Source of the DNA: Punica granatum
Lineage: Eukaryota; Streptophyta; Magnoliopsida; Myrtales; Lythraceae
Direction: 5' to 3'
Length of the DNA stretch: 64,000 bases
Assembly: GCF_007655135.1 (NCBI RefSeq)
Contig: NC_045127.1
Location: forward strand, 39,939,538 to 40,003,537
In this document: piece after piece, positions 1-11,900 of the stretch
Layout: every line of letters begins with the position of its first letter
Numbering within the stretch: the first letter of the stretch is position 1
Translations under genes and position numbers: made by a program
Notes under the pieces: generated by a model
The model's input: only the letters and a program-made list of their open reading frames with translations
Database searches by the model: none
What the model was told of the DNA's origin: nothing

Positions 1-229
1 TGCATCTCCAAACCTCTTCGCCCATCTCACCAAGTGGGCCATTGAACTAAGCGAATTCGACATCAAGATTAAGCCGAGGATAGCAATCAAAGCACAGGCG
101 CTCAACAATTTCATCAATGAATGTACCTCCCCAAGGGGAAGTGCTGAAATTCAGAGCACAGAAAGGATCGACTCATGGAATCGTATGTCGATGGAGCAAC
201 AAATAAATCAGGTGCGGGGGAGGGAGTTG
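1..229 (+). pseudogene. Ty3/gypsy (Tat type) pol, RNase H segment, left part
   Basis: The + strand reads LTKWAIELSEFDIKIKPR and then the start of a second RNase H-like domain (YVDGATNKSGAG, after a frame change). This arrangement, a classical RNase H tail followed by an additional archaeal-type RNase H, is known from plant Tat/Ogre Ty3/gypsy elements. The frame is broken by substitutions and a shift, so this is a relic. The reading stops in mid-domain at position 229, where a copia element is inserted, and resumes at 5176. The start of the polyprotein lies outside the window to the left. Family assignment is confident; the Tat lineage call rests on the second RNase H and is inference. Confidence 0.8.
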
Positions 230-416
230 TGATAATTGCTGAGCTAAAAGCTTGATTTCATTCATGCTTGGTCATGTACATATACTGTCGATTACATGAA
301 AAAAGGAAAGAATTCTAAGATATCTATTGCCTAATATGTATGTAACTAATAAGGCTAGTTAATATACAAGGGTATAACAAATCTCCGCTAATCTTGGCAA
401 GATATACTCTGTAATA
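230..416 (-). repeat. 3' LTR of copia A
   Basis: 187 bp, matching 4989-5175 with about seven single-base differences by eye. On the minus strand the LTR begins TATTACAG and ends TTATCA, so the usual leading TG is TA in both copies. The minus-strand polypurine tract (CAAGTTGAGGGGGAG region, plus-strand 417-432) abuts it, as expected for a 3' LTR. It provides the element's polyadenylation end. Confidence 0.9.
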
Positions 417-483
417 CTCCCCCTCAAGTTGGAACATGAGGATCTCGAATGCCTAACTTGCCCAAGAGAAAGCGGAATCGATC

Positions 484-3400
484 TCATCCTAAAGCCTTCG
501 TAAAGATATCAGCAAGTTGTAACTTCATGGGAACATGTGAAGTCTTAATAACGCGAGACCGAATGTGTTCACGAACAAAGTGACAATCTATCTCTATATG
601 CTTCGTTTGTTCGTGAAACACTGGATTTGCTGTAATATGTAAAGCAGCTTGGTTGTCACAAAATAATTGAGTAGGCTCACTATATTTGATCCCAAGAGAA
701 TTGAGCAAACTCTGAAGCCATAAGATCTCACTGACTGCTCCTGCCTGACTCGATACACCGCTTTAGCTGAAGAACAAGCCATCGTGGATTACTTCTTTGT
801 CTTCCAGGAGATAGGACAACCTCTCAATGTAACAAAATACCCTGTAATTGAGTGACGTGTCATGAGACAACTAGCCCAGTATGAGTCACAGTAGACTTCA
901 AGCTCCAACGATCTTGGCCGAAGAAAAATTCCTTGTCCTGAAGACTGCTTTGAGTAACGAAGCACCCGCATCGCAGCATCTCAATGTTCCTGACAAGGAT
1001 CTTGCATAAACTGAGACAAAATATGCATAGGATAACTAAGTTCCGCCCGCATAATTGTTGAATAAATCAGACGACCAACTAACCGCCTATATCGGCTAGG
1101 ATCATCAAACGAGATGGTCGGGCACCAAGCATCCCACATTCCGTGAGAATATCGAGCACATACTTCCTTTGGTTAAGAAAAAGGCTAGATTCCATTCTAC
1201 TTACCTCAATTCCACGAAAACACCGTCCTGGTCCCAAATCCTTGATAGAAAAACAACGATCAAGATATCGCTTGAAGCAGGTGCATTGCTCATGGTTGTT
1301 GCCAACGACTACAATGTCATCGACATATACCAACGCCGCAAGAAAAATATCGCCACGATTAAAAACAAATAGTGAATGATCTGCTTCAGACTGTCGGAAT
1401 CCATAGTGCCTCATAGATTCTGCAAGTTTGGCATACCAATTTCGCGAAGCTTGCCTCAACCCATAAAGTGATTTCTAAAGTCGACAAACTATTCCCTGCC
1501 CTCGGTAAGAGTATCCAGGTGGTAAACACATATAAACTTCCTCATCGAGATCTCCATGCATAAATGCATTGTTCACGTCCTTCTGATGTATCTCCCATCC
1601 CTTCGCTACTGCCGCAGCTAGTAGACATCATACAGTGACCAATTTTGCCACGGGTGCGAAAGTCTCATTGAAGTCCACTCCTTCGACCTGAGTGAATCCC
1701 TTTGCAACAAGTCGAGCCTTATATCTCTCTATACTCCCATCGGCTCGACGCTTGATCTTATATACCCACCTGGAATCAATTGGACGCTTCCTTGGTGGCA
1801 AACACTCGATAGTCCATGTGCCATTGGCCTCAAGCGCTTTGATTTCTTCTGCCATAGCTTCCCTCCACCGTGGATTGATTGTTGCATCCCAATAAGACGC
1901 AGGTTCCACTTTTGAATCCAGGGAACTTTCATATGCAAGATATCAATTAGATGCACTAGAATATGATAAATAATGCTGAATCGAATGAACCATACCTGAG
2001 GATTTCAATGAAGTAGGTTAACTAGGGAGTATGTGTACGGCGGTGTGAATACGAACTTCAAAATCCTTCAAATATTTGGGCGTAGACCTAATTTGATCTG
2101 AACGCCGCAACAGATGTTCTGTAGTCTCCACTTCGATATGTGATCTATCAGGAAATTCAGGTCCTTCCATTTCTTCTGTCAATAGCTCGTCAAAAACTTC
2201 TCTTTGATTACCCATCGGGTTTAAAGAATGTGGATGCCCATTTTCTTCTTCTCTTTCATCTGGGTTTTCAAATCTCGACTCCCCCTAACTCCTTACTTGA
2301 TCAACATGCTTCTCATTATCAGTAAAGAAATGAACCCGAGCACCATCTTTCTTTCCGATATCATTCATCTGTAAAAATGGGAACTCCCTCTCGCAAAACC
2401 GAACATCTCGAGTCACAAATATCTCATTCTTTTCAAGATCATAAACTCGCCAACCCTTTTTGCCATATGGATAACCGACGAACACACACTGACGAGAACG
2501 AGGTTGAACTTATCCTTGTCCCTCAGTCTATCATGTGCATAACGTAAGCATCCAAATACCCTCAAATTAGAATAAATCGGGGATCTTTCAAACAGGACTT
2601 CATATGGACTCTTACCTCCCAGAAGTGATGTGGGAGTCACATTAATTAAGTGTGATGTCGTGGTAACACATTCTCCTCAGAATTCAGTCAGAAGTTCAGC
2701 CTAAAAATGTAACGAACGTGCAACATTCAATATATGTCTATGCTTCCAGTCAACACGTCCATTTTGTTGAGGCTTGTCTATGCAAGATGTTTGGTGAATG
2801 ATCCATTTGGTAGAGAAGTAATTCTATAAATCTCACGAAACAAAGTCCTTCCCATTGTCACTTCGCACTATTTTCACAGTACGATTAAACTGATTCTTCA
2901 CCAACTTGCAAAAATTAATAAGGTGCCATTGCGTCTCTGATTTCTCCCGCAATAATTATAACCATATGGCACGACTATAATCATCCACAATCGTCAAAAA
3001 ATAGCAAGCACCAGAAATAGATGCCACTCTATAGGGCCCTCACAAATCACAGTGGATCAGTTGAAACGGGAAAACAACTTTATTCATACTTAGGTCAAAA
3101 CTTGACCGAGTATGTTTTGCACAGAGGCAAACATCACATTCCTTATTCATAGTTGTATTCAATTCTAAATTAATACCATTAAACTTGATTTGCCGTGATG
3201 GATGTCCAAGCCGCATATGCCACAAATCACCTGTCTCTTCACTGATGACCCGATTAGCCTGCTCTCGGATATCCACACGCCGAAGATAATACACGCCCCC
3301 TTGGAGCTCACCCACTCCAATCGTCTCGTGGTACGGTCTTGTATCAAACAAAAGTCAGAGTAGAATATCACACAGCAATCCAGATCTTTTGATAACTGAG

Positions 3401-4804
3401 ATGCGGAAATGAGGTTGCAATTAAATTTTGGGACCAATAAAACATCTGATAGGACGGAGGACCTAGAGGAATCCATCCAGTTCTGCAAGCAACAAAGACA
3501 CCCCCATTTGGTTTGTGAATTCTCGACCTCTCTGTAAGTAGTCACGACTCAACAAATAGGTCTGCATGTCCCGTCATGTGCCTAGATGCTTCGCTATCAA
3601 TTATCCAATCATGCCTAAAATTTATCGAAATAAAATTTTTACCAGAGGCTGGGTGCATGTTGTCATCATCTGGACCTAAAAAATCAAGTAACTTTTGAAA
3701 AGCCATGTCTGAAATTTGAGTAAATATGTTCAGCCCACTTCTCGGCTGCCCAAAAGACGCCTGATGGGCCTACTGCCTACCCATTTGATTCGGGCCTAAG
3801 CTGGATTGCCCAACCTATGCCTGATGGGCCTGTAGTCCACCGAATTGGCCCGGCCTTGAGTTAAAAAACCCAATCTGTACCTAATGGGCTTGCAGCCCAC
3901 TGAATTGGCCCGAGCCCAAGCCCGTCCGCTGTTGCCCTGCCATCATCGTCTCCCCGGTCCTCCTCCGTGCAAACCCTCCTTTCGCCTTCTCCTTCCTCGA
4001 ATCCCAGTTAGCCGGGAAGCCATAAAGCAACCATCAAGAGTTCTTGAGATGATCGGGACAGCCACAGTGGTAACATGCTTTGCTCATCCCTCCTCTACCT
4101 CCTATCTGTCCTTCGTAGCCCGAGCTGCCGCCACTGCCCTGCATCTCCTGTTTGTTCCCCGTAACTTTGCTCAGAAAAATCGCCCCATCCGGTGTAGCAT
4201 TCTCATGAGACAAAGCCACCATGTTCTACCTTTCTTCATGCAGGATTACGGCATGCACCTTGTTCAAAGAATGGGCGGGTTTGTGGCCGAGAATATTCGA
4301 CCTCACCGTGCCATATTCCGACCCTAATCCCATCAGGAATTGGTGAATTTCTCCCGTTCTCTCTGAGCCGCATAGGTTCTGGTCGCCAAACAAGTGCACA
4401 CCGGAATTTGGAGGTAATTATCTAGCTCATCCCAAAGCGTCTTCAGCCGAGAGTAATACTTCGGGGATTGTCATACCTTCCTGGTTCAATTTTTCGATTT
4501 CTGCCTTTAATTGATAAATTCTTGTCTCATTCCCTTGTGAATACCTCTCACGGAGATCCTCCCACAAGTTCTGAGCCACCGTCGCACAAGCCACGCTGGA
4601 TTGGAGCTCCAAGTCCAGCGTGTTGAAGATCCAAGATATCACCAAGGCATTGTAGATGTCCCACTTCGCCCGATTTGGGTCTCCTTTTGGTGGCCTTGGC
4701 ACCGTTCCATCAATCATCCCAACCTTGTTCTTTGCGGTCAATGCAGTCAACATGGCCCTCGACCACGTCAGGTAATTCGATCGATTTAACTTGCAATTGA
4801 TCAT
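484..4804 (-). pseudogene. copia A gag-pol polyprotein, decayed
   Basis: Read from right to left: gag with LNRSNYLTWSRAML and a UBN2-type region (4804-4427); zinc knuckle CYHCGCPDHLKNS (about 4034-4080, an altered CX2CX4HX4C); GAG-pre-integrase with LWHMRLGHPS (3351-3040); integrase tail including FGCLRYAHDR (about 2550); reverse transcriptase with [12 protein letters not shown] and [14 protein letters not shown] (1909-1628) and the catalytic YVDDIVVVGN (about 1330); RNase H ending with [17 protein letters not shown] and LADIFTKAL (708-484). Each part lies in a different frame or is interrupted by stops. No intact protein can be made. Confidence 0.9.
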
Positions 4805-4976
4805 ACTAACTCCAGTGTAGTCTGATGGATTAACGGTGAAAATAGATAGCTAATCTGCCTCCACGCCCCCTAAACCCTTTCCTGAAGTTTCGACCCCCTT
4901 GTCCATCTATGCCTTCACTCATGACCAACCAGTAAATGCTAAACGAGAGAAGGTAACACTCTTCTAGAAATCTTAC

Positions 4977-4988
4977 GCTCTGATACCA
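4977..4988 (-). other. tRNA primer binding site of copia A
   Basis: The minus strand reads TGGTATCAGAGC directly next to the 5' LTR. This is the classic primer binding site complementary to the 3' end of initiator methionine tRNA, used to start minus-strand DNA synthesis. It fixes the element's orientation as minus. Confidence 0.92.
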
Positions 4989-5175
4989 TGATAATTGCTG
5001 AGCTAAAAGCTTGATTTCGTTCATGCTTGATCATGTACATATACCGTCGATTACATGAAAAGAGGAAAGAATTCTAAGATATCTATTCCCTAATATGTAT
5101 GTAACTAATAGGGCTAGTTAATATACAAGGGTATAACAAATCTCCGTTAATCTTGGCAAGATATACTCTGTAATA
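4989..5175 (-). repeat. 5' LTR of copia A
   Basis: Direct copy of 230-416, lying next to the primer binding site, so it is the 5' LTR of the minus-strand element. It would contain the element's promoter. The right-hand copy of the agttg duplication follows at 5176-5180. Confidence 0.9.
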
Positions 5176-6827
5176 AGTTGTTTTAACTTGCCCAAATGAA
5201 ATAATAATGGAATATGCTTTGAGGTTTGGGTTTCCAGCAACTAATAATGTTACTGAATACGGAGCGTTGATCACGGGATTAAAGATAGCAAGACAAACGG
5301 GGGCAGAAATGGTCAATGCGTACGGTGACTCCATGCTTGAGGTGAACCAAGTAAACGGAACCTACGCTACACGAGAAGAGACACTGGCTAGGTACTTAAT
5401 ACGAGTGAAGCAAATGAAAAGCGCATTTTAAGAAGTAACGGTGAGGCAGGTGTCTCGAGCCAACAATAGCCATGCTGACGCGCTAGCAAAATTAGCCGGT
5501 GCCCAAATAACCATGAGAATCGCACAATCCTGGTGGAAACCATATTGCATCAAAATGATATCGGAAATTGAGGTGGCATCCCAAGATGCCGGGGAAGACT
5601 GGATGACCCCTATTATTAAGTACCTGCGAGATGGCTGCTACCCCACAAGCCATTGAAGCGCGAAAGATAAAGCAATAGGCAGCGAGATATGTAATGATCA
5701 ATGACACACTTTATCGAAGGTCGTACTCTCTCCCAAGATGCTTATCCCCAGTCGAAGCGAATTACATCCTCCACGAGATTCATAATGGAGCATGTGGTAA
5801 TCATCTCAGGGGAACAGCCTTAGCCCATAAAACCACTCGGCAAGGATCTTACTGGCCAACCCTGTCAAGAGATGCCGAGAACTTGGTATGAAAACGTGAA
5901 CAGTGCCAAAAAAATGCGAACATCCCAAAAGCAATGCCACAACCCATGCAAACACTAGGCACGACTTGGCCATTAGCGCAATGGGGCATATACATCATGG
6001 GACCATTCCCCCCCAACTTCCGGTCAAAGAAAATTGTTGATATTGGTTGTCGATTACTTTATGAAATGGATAGAAGCGGAAGCGCTGGCCAAAATCATTG
6101 AAAGGGAGGTGAGAAATTTTTTGAGGAAAAACGTGATATGCAGATATGAACTACCAAAAGTCATAGTCACGAATAATGGAACTCAATTTGATAATTGAAA
6201 ATTTTGAGAGTTTTGTAAAGAATGGAGCATCGAACACCGTTTTACGTCTGTTGCGCATCCCCAAACAAATGGGCAAGTTGAATCCGCAAATCGGGTGATA
6301 TTGCAGCACCTTAAGACCCGAGTAGAAGGATCCCGAGGGCAGTGGGCAGATGCATTACCAGCCATCCTCTGGGCCTATCGGAGCACTGCAACATCTGCAA
6401 CGGGAGAAACCCTTTTAATATGGTCTTGGAGACAGAAGCAGTCCAACTCGTGGAGATGGAAATGTCGACCCATCAAGTGGAGGCATATGAACCGATAAGT
6501 AACTCGGAGAACTTGCAAGGAAATTTGGACTTGCATGAAGAAGTCAGAGCAATTGCCGCGCTGAAAATGGCTCAAAGACAGCAGCAAGTGGCTAAATATT
6601 ACAATAAAAAGGTTCGATACTTACAATTCCGAGTGGACGATCTTGTGCTGCGAGAAGCAGCGGTTACCACAAAAAACCCAAGACCAGGCAAGCTCGGGCC
6701 TAATTGAGAAGGACCCTACCAAGTCACGCGAGCATTGGGAAACAAAGCATACGAACTCAAAGGCCTCGACGGATGCCCCCTCCCGAGAACGTGGTACGCG
6801 GCACGCCTGAAGATCAACTACCAATGA
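5176..6827 (+). pseudogene. Ty3/gypsy (Tat type) pol: second RNase H and integrase
   Basis: Continues the gypsy pol of 1-229 after the copia insertion. The second RNase H reads EYALRFGFPATNNVTEYGAL and ADALAKLAGAQ (5207-5510). The integrase follows: an HHCC-like zinc region (about 5750-5920) in which a stop and a change have replaced the first cysteine area; core residues near VDYFMKWIEAEAL (about 6050); VTNNGTQF (about 6170-6190), where the family has VTDNGTQF, so a catalytic aspartate is now asparagine; and AHPQTNGQVESANR (about 6255-6295). The C-terminus LPRTWYAARLKINYQ ends at a stop at 6825-6827. Several frameshifts and stops make it inactive. Confidence 0.88.
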
Positions 6828-7551
6828 TAGGCAAGAGCAGGAAGGCCTGGCCGAGGAAATCGGAAGTCAAGACCATTAAGACCTACCCAAGAATAAGTCT
6901 TTCCCGTCACAGAAGATCATGGCCAACATGCCATGAGTCTACGGACCAAATAAAAATCCGCAAGTTAATAAAACGATTCACGGATCTATCGTGGAATCTT
7001 AGACCCATGGGTCCGACTAGTCACCCTTGGGTCCTACTAGTCACAATAATGGGCTGGTCGTAAATCCCAAAAAAAGAGGGTTGCAATCACAATAAACGGC
7101 CTGAGTGCCTTCTTGTACTTATAATATGGAAGCATACGTTTTACAAGTGCCCAGGTAACTTTATATATAGAATAAATTTATGCTCATGATCACATGTCTG
7201 CATATATACATGAAGGGGGAAACATTAGTTGACCTCAGTCCCTCGAAAGCTATATACACATGAAATAGGACAGAGTAAAGATAAATCAAGAAAAGTTAAA
7301 AAAAGAAGAAACTGTGTAAACACAAATCAAAACTTTAAAACCCACGCATTAATCATTGAGGAAATTCGGGGAAAAAGTTGATATAAGCTGGGGCCTACAA
7401 TAAAACTACAAAGAATGGGGGAACTGTTGTGGAAAGGTATAAACATAAATTGAGCTCTATGTGGTCCCTTTCTGATCATCATATAAGTGGGAGAGGTGAT
7501 TCAATCCCCTAAATTTCATACTACGTATTACATATCCTAAATATATCCCAA
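6828..7551. other. non-coding stretch after gypsy pol
   Basis: Follows the integrase stop. It reads as 3' untranslated internal sequence of the gypsy element: no ORF with family similarity, moderate AT content, with a short repeated phrase around 7005-7045 (two near-copies of gggtccgactagtcacccttgg in shortened form). I see no gene. Confidence 0.5.
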
Positions 7552-7796
7552 GATATGTGCTTTTGGTTTCAGAGTCATAGTAATTTTGATTTTAATTTTG
7601 ATTTTGATTGTGGAAAATGACAAATGTAATGTGATTATAAATTTGACTTGAGAAACGTGTGTTTTTGTTGTGTAATATGTTGAGTTAAAGTTAAAGTTAA
7701 AATTTTTGACTTGGAAAATGTGTGTTTTTGTTGTATAGTGTATTGAGTTAAAGTTAAAGTTAAAAAATTTTAACTTACAATCCAAACACCCCTTAA
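7552..7796. repeat. MITE-like element, copy a (divergent)
   Basis: An AT-rich block of about 245 bp. It starts near tttggtttcagagtcata and ends near acaatccaaacacccc, which are imperfect inverted ends of the same kind as the copies at 16.9, 21.7 and 46.7 kb. Inside is a tandem duplication of a unit of roughly 75 bp containing gtgtgtttttgttgt and gagttaaagttaaagtt. No coding capacity. The relation to the other three copies is clear in the ends and in the gttaaagtta motif but weaker in the middle. Confidence 0.5.
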
Positions 7797-8588
7797 TGTT
7801 TGAAGCCATCAAAATCTAGTTCTATCCCAAGTTTATAAGGTACACCATCAAAAAGTAATGATAATATCTATATGCATATATACACGTATATACATTTATA
7901 TAACATGATGATGACTTTCTAGCCTTAAATATACGACTAAGCATCCATAAGCCACAGAAGAAGTTCTCTATGAGTTCAAGCGAACCCTTATTGGAAAGGC
8001 TATTTGATAAAATCCAAACTTCTCATGAAACATAAATATATACGTACGGAATGTGCAAAGAAACCTCTTGCTAACAACCTTAGTTCGGCTAATAGCGGAA
8101 TGACGTTTCTATTTAATCCTTCTTTTGAATGGAATTATAATTGATCTTCTTGCCTCTATTGTAGATACGTTAACCCGTCGTCATATTTATTAGGAAAGTT
8201 TTTTTCTTTTAGTAGACCATTACAGGGGAAAAAAGGACACCCATTCATGCAATTACGAAAAGTTGTGTTGCAAGATAGAAATTAAGGCGGTCATTATTCA
8301 TTATCGAAAGTCAAAGCCAACATGTTAAGTGAGACCCCTCCTACAAAAAGCTATGTAGATCCCTCGTATAGTCCTGGGATCGGAGGGACATCTTCACATT
8401 CCGATTCGTTAACCCTCCCTCAAAAAGAGACTTAAACCTGTCATATATAGTACCGAGATGGGAAGGAAATCCTGATACATACATATAACACAAGTTACTC
8501 CAAAAACAACTATATGAATGACCACCTAGTGACATCGACATCGCTCTCGCTACCCCTTAAGGTCTAAAATGCCTTGAAGAAGGCTAAC
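7797..8588. other. non-coding stretch upstream of the antisense ORF end
   Basis: No convincing gene. Contains AT-rich sequence with short TA-rich tracts near 7870-7900 and no recognisable protein similarity. It probably belongs to the internal 3' region of the gypsy element or to sequence inserted in it. Confidence 0.35.
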
Positions 8589-8810
8589 TCAATCCTCAAG
8601 AGTATCCTTTTGGCAAAGCGCATCGTCTTCCTTTTCTTGGTACTTTGCGCACCACTCAGCAACCCGACCACGCTCATGATCACACATGAGGCGAAGACGA
8701 TCGCATTTATCTTCCATGTTCAGAATTTTTCGACCCCAATCAGCAATTTGACCCAGCAAGAGCATATTTTCTCTCTCCAGCATGGTCTAACGACTCTGTT
8801 CTAAGTCGAG
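8589..8810 (-). pseudogene. antisense coiled-coil ORF of the gypsy element, 3' part
   Basis: The minus strand encodes a charged helical segment beginning MLERENMLLLGQIADWG and ending KEDDALCQKDTLED with a stop at 8589. It has a heptad-like pattern with many Glu, Arg and Lys, suggesting a coiled coil. Its upstream part lies at 13684-13752: when the copia B insertion and one copy of the tcgag duplication are left out, the two parts are in the same frame, with one stop codon just before MLEREN. I do not recognise the protein. Position (between gypsy pol and 3' LTR, opposite strand) fits the antisense ORFs described in Tat-lineage elements such as Retand; that link is inference. Confidence 0.5.
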
Positions 8811-8948
8811 TGTTAATAATATTGGTCGTGACCCAATTGGGTCAGTACATCTCATATATATAATTAAGAAAGATTCAACAATGGTGTCCCGATACATAAT
8901 GCTATACAAGGTAAGAATATTTTCGAGATACCAAAATATATTCTAATA
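8811..8948 (-). repeat. 3' LTR of copia B
   Basis: 138 bp, starting tgttaataatattgg and ending ttctaata on the + strand. It pairs with 13541-13678 with a handful of substitutions and small indels. The tcgag target duplication lies directly to its left. Confidence 0.9.
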
Positions 8949-8955
8949 CACTCCC

Positions 8956-11900
8956 TCAATCTATTGGGGGCGCAGACACTGACAAATTGCCACAATGGGA
9001 TTGGAAGAGGGACACTGATAAGTTTTTAGTGAGGATATCAGCCAGCTGATTGGACGTCGGTACATAGCGTACAAGGAGATCTCCACGTTGAAGCCATTCA
9101 AGCACAAAGTGATAATCCACTGCTATATGCTTGGAGCGCTGATGCTGAAATGGGTTGGCCGCAAGGTAAGTGGCACTGATATTGTCACAACATGTAATGA
9201 TGGGGCTCGGAGAGTGACGACCAATGTCCCGAATGAGTTGGCGAAGCCAAAGTGTCCCTGCTTCAGCATAAGTTAAGGCACGATATTCATTCTCCGTGGA
9301 GCTTTTGGACACGGTAGGCTGTTTCTTGGAGCGCCAGGAAACAAGATTTGGTCCAACGAAGACAGCATAACTTGTTGTCGATCTTCGGGTGTCCGGGCAA
9401 CTAGCCCAATCAGCATCTGTGTAGGCTGTAATCTGGACATCGGAGGACTTGCGTAGAGTGAGCCCATGAGAAATTGTTCCCCGGAGATAACGCATAATTC
9501 TCTTCGCAGCCTACAAGTGAGTTGTCCATGAGGCATGCATAAACTGGCTAACCAAAATGACAGCAAAACAAATGTCAGGTCTAGTAATTGTGATGTATTG
9601 CAGAGCATCAACCATACTCCTATATTCAGCAAGGTCGCCTAATAACTCTCCATCAGTCAATGACAGAGTACTGCGGGATGGTAATGGTGTTTTAACTGCT
9701 ATCGAGTTTGCAAGTCCAAATCTAGCTAGGACATCTAAGATGTATTTTTGCTAGCAAAGAAAGAGATTCTTAGAGGAATGGTGGACTTGTATGCCAAGAA
9801 AGAAATGTAGGGGACCTAAATCCTTCATTGCAAATTCATTAGAGAGAATTTCAATTAAATCGATTTAGAAGAGAAGGAGAGCTACCTATGAGGATAATAT
9901 CATCGACATAGAGCAGTAATAAGAGTGTATGGGAACCATTACGATAGATAAATAGTGAAGAGTCAACGGGACTGGATACAAACCGAAGAGAGTGAAAGAA
10001 AGAGCTAAATCGGGTGAACCACGCTCTGGTTGCCTATTTAAGACCATACAGAGATTTGTGAAGACAACAAATGTGGTTAGGAAATAATGGATGAGTGAAA
10101 CTAGGAGGATGACGCATGTAAACTTCCTCCTGCAAGTAACCGTGTAAGAATGCATTTTTAACATTTAGTGGACGAATATCCCAAGAGGAGGAATGAGCAA
10201 GAGAAAGAATTAAGCGAATGGTAGACGGTTTTACCACATGACTGAAGGTCTCATGGTAGTCAATACCTAGTTGTTGACGAAATCCCTAGGCAACTAGACG
10301 AGCTTTATATCGATCGATCCTTCCATTAACCCGATACTTTATTCGAAACTTCCAAGTGATACCAACCACATTGGCTCGAGGAGGCAGAGGTGCCAAACTC
10401 CATGTTCCATTTTGAATAAGAGCATTGGACTCTTCCGCCATTGCATTTCGCCAGTTGGGATCTTTAATAGCCTGTGAGTAACACGTAGGTTTCGTGACCT
10501 AGTGAGTCGTGGCTAAAAGTGAAAATTTGAGATTTGGTTTTCCAAGTGTGACCATTGGATGTTGATTTTGATGTTTAATCTGACCTGGTTCTGTGGGCGA
10601 AGGTTGGGCTGGGCTGGATGGAGAGGAAGCAGCTGGGCCAGACGGAGACATTGGATTCAGGCTGAGATAGAGCCTAGCTGGACTGGGCGGAGAGGCGACT
10701 GGGCTGGACGAAAGCACTGGATCCGGGCTGAGAGACTGCCTAGTTGGGATTGGATCGTGTGTTGGGCTGAGGGATAACCGATCAGGGCTGGAAAGGTCAC
10801 CTAGAGAGATAGGCGGATGGTCCACAGAGTTTGATGGGCCGAGTCTTTCAGAGTGGGCTGTGGTGAACGAAGCTTGGATGTGCTGATTGTGGACATGCTG
10901 TTACAATGGGTTGAGTCCAAGAAATTAAATTTTGGGTAGGCCGTGAATTGAAATCTTGGGTTGATCTGATTGCATTGGACCAAACTGGCACCTGCGGAAT
11001 GGACACCGAGAAAACATTTGGGCGAACAACATTTTGATCCAGGTTTACTATAACATTAAGGTGTGCAAATGGAAAATAAGATTCATTAAAACGAACGTGT
11101 CGAGACACATAGACACGATTTGTATTGACATCAAGACATTGATAACCCTTAATTTCTTTTGCATATCCTATAAATATACATAGTTTGGATCGAGCCTCAA
11201 CTTTGGTGGAAACATAAGGCGTTAGATTAGGATAGCAAGCACACCCAAATGTACGTAGAAATCCATAATCCGGTATTTTGCCAAATAATTTTTTAAATGG
11301 AGAAAAAAATTGTAAAATTGGGGAAGGAAGTCTGTTTATTGTGAAAACAGCTGCAAGGGAGGCATCAACCCAAAATTGTTGTGGAAGATGACTTTGAGCA
11401 AGAAATGTTTGAACCATATCGAGAATGTGGCGGTGCTTTCTCTCCGCTACACCACTTTGATGCAGAGTGTGTGGACACGTCATACGAAAAATAATACCCG
11501 AAACTTTGAATTGTTAAATTCTAAACCACCGTCACATCTGAAGTTTTTGATTTTCAGGTCAAGGAAATTTTCCATTTGTGATTTAAAGATTTGGAAATTA
11601 TCAAAAACTTCCGATTTGAATTTTAATGGAAATAGCCAAGTGAATCTTGAAAAATCATCAATAAAGATAATTTAATATTTTATCCCAAATGAGACATAAC
11701 TGGAGAGTGCCAGACATCCACATGAATAACTTCCAAAGGAGATTTTGCAATATGGTTCACAGTAGAAAAAGGTAACCGAGAAGATTTACCCAGATTACAA
11801 GAATCACAATAATCTTTATTAAAGGAAAGCATCATAATTAAATTTCTATTAAATTTCTAGATTTGAGGACTTCCAAAACTAACTTATTGGTGTGCTTGAA

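Larger units (their letters stand above)
230..5175 (-). mobile_element. Ty1/copia retrotransposon A, complete but decayed
   Basis: Two direct copies of a 187-bp LTR bound the element, and the 5-bp sequence agttg flanks it on both sides (225-229 and 5176-5180), a clean target-site duplication. On the minus strand the order is 5' LTR, primer binding site, gag, protease, integrase, reverse transcriptase, RNase H, 3' LTR, which is Ty1/copia order. It sits inside the second RNase H region of a gypsy pol gene, so it is younger than that element. The coding region is full of stops and frame changes, so it cannot move on its own. Confidence 0.92.
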
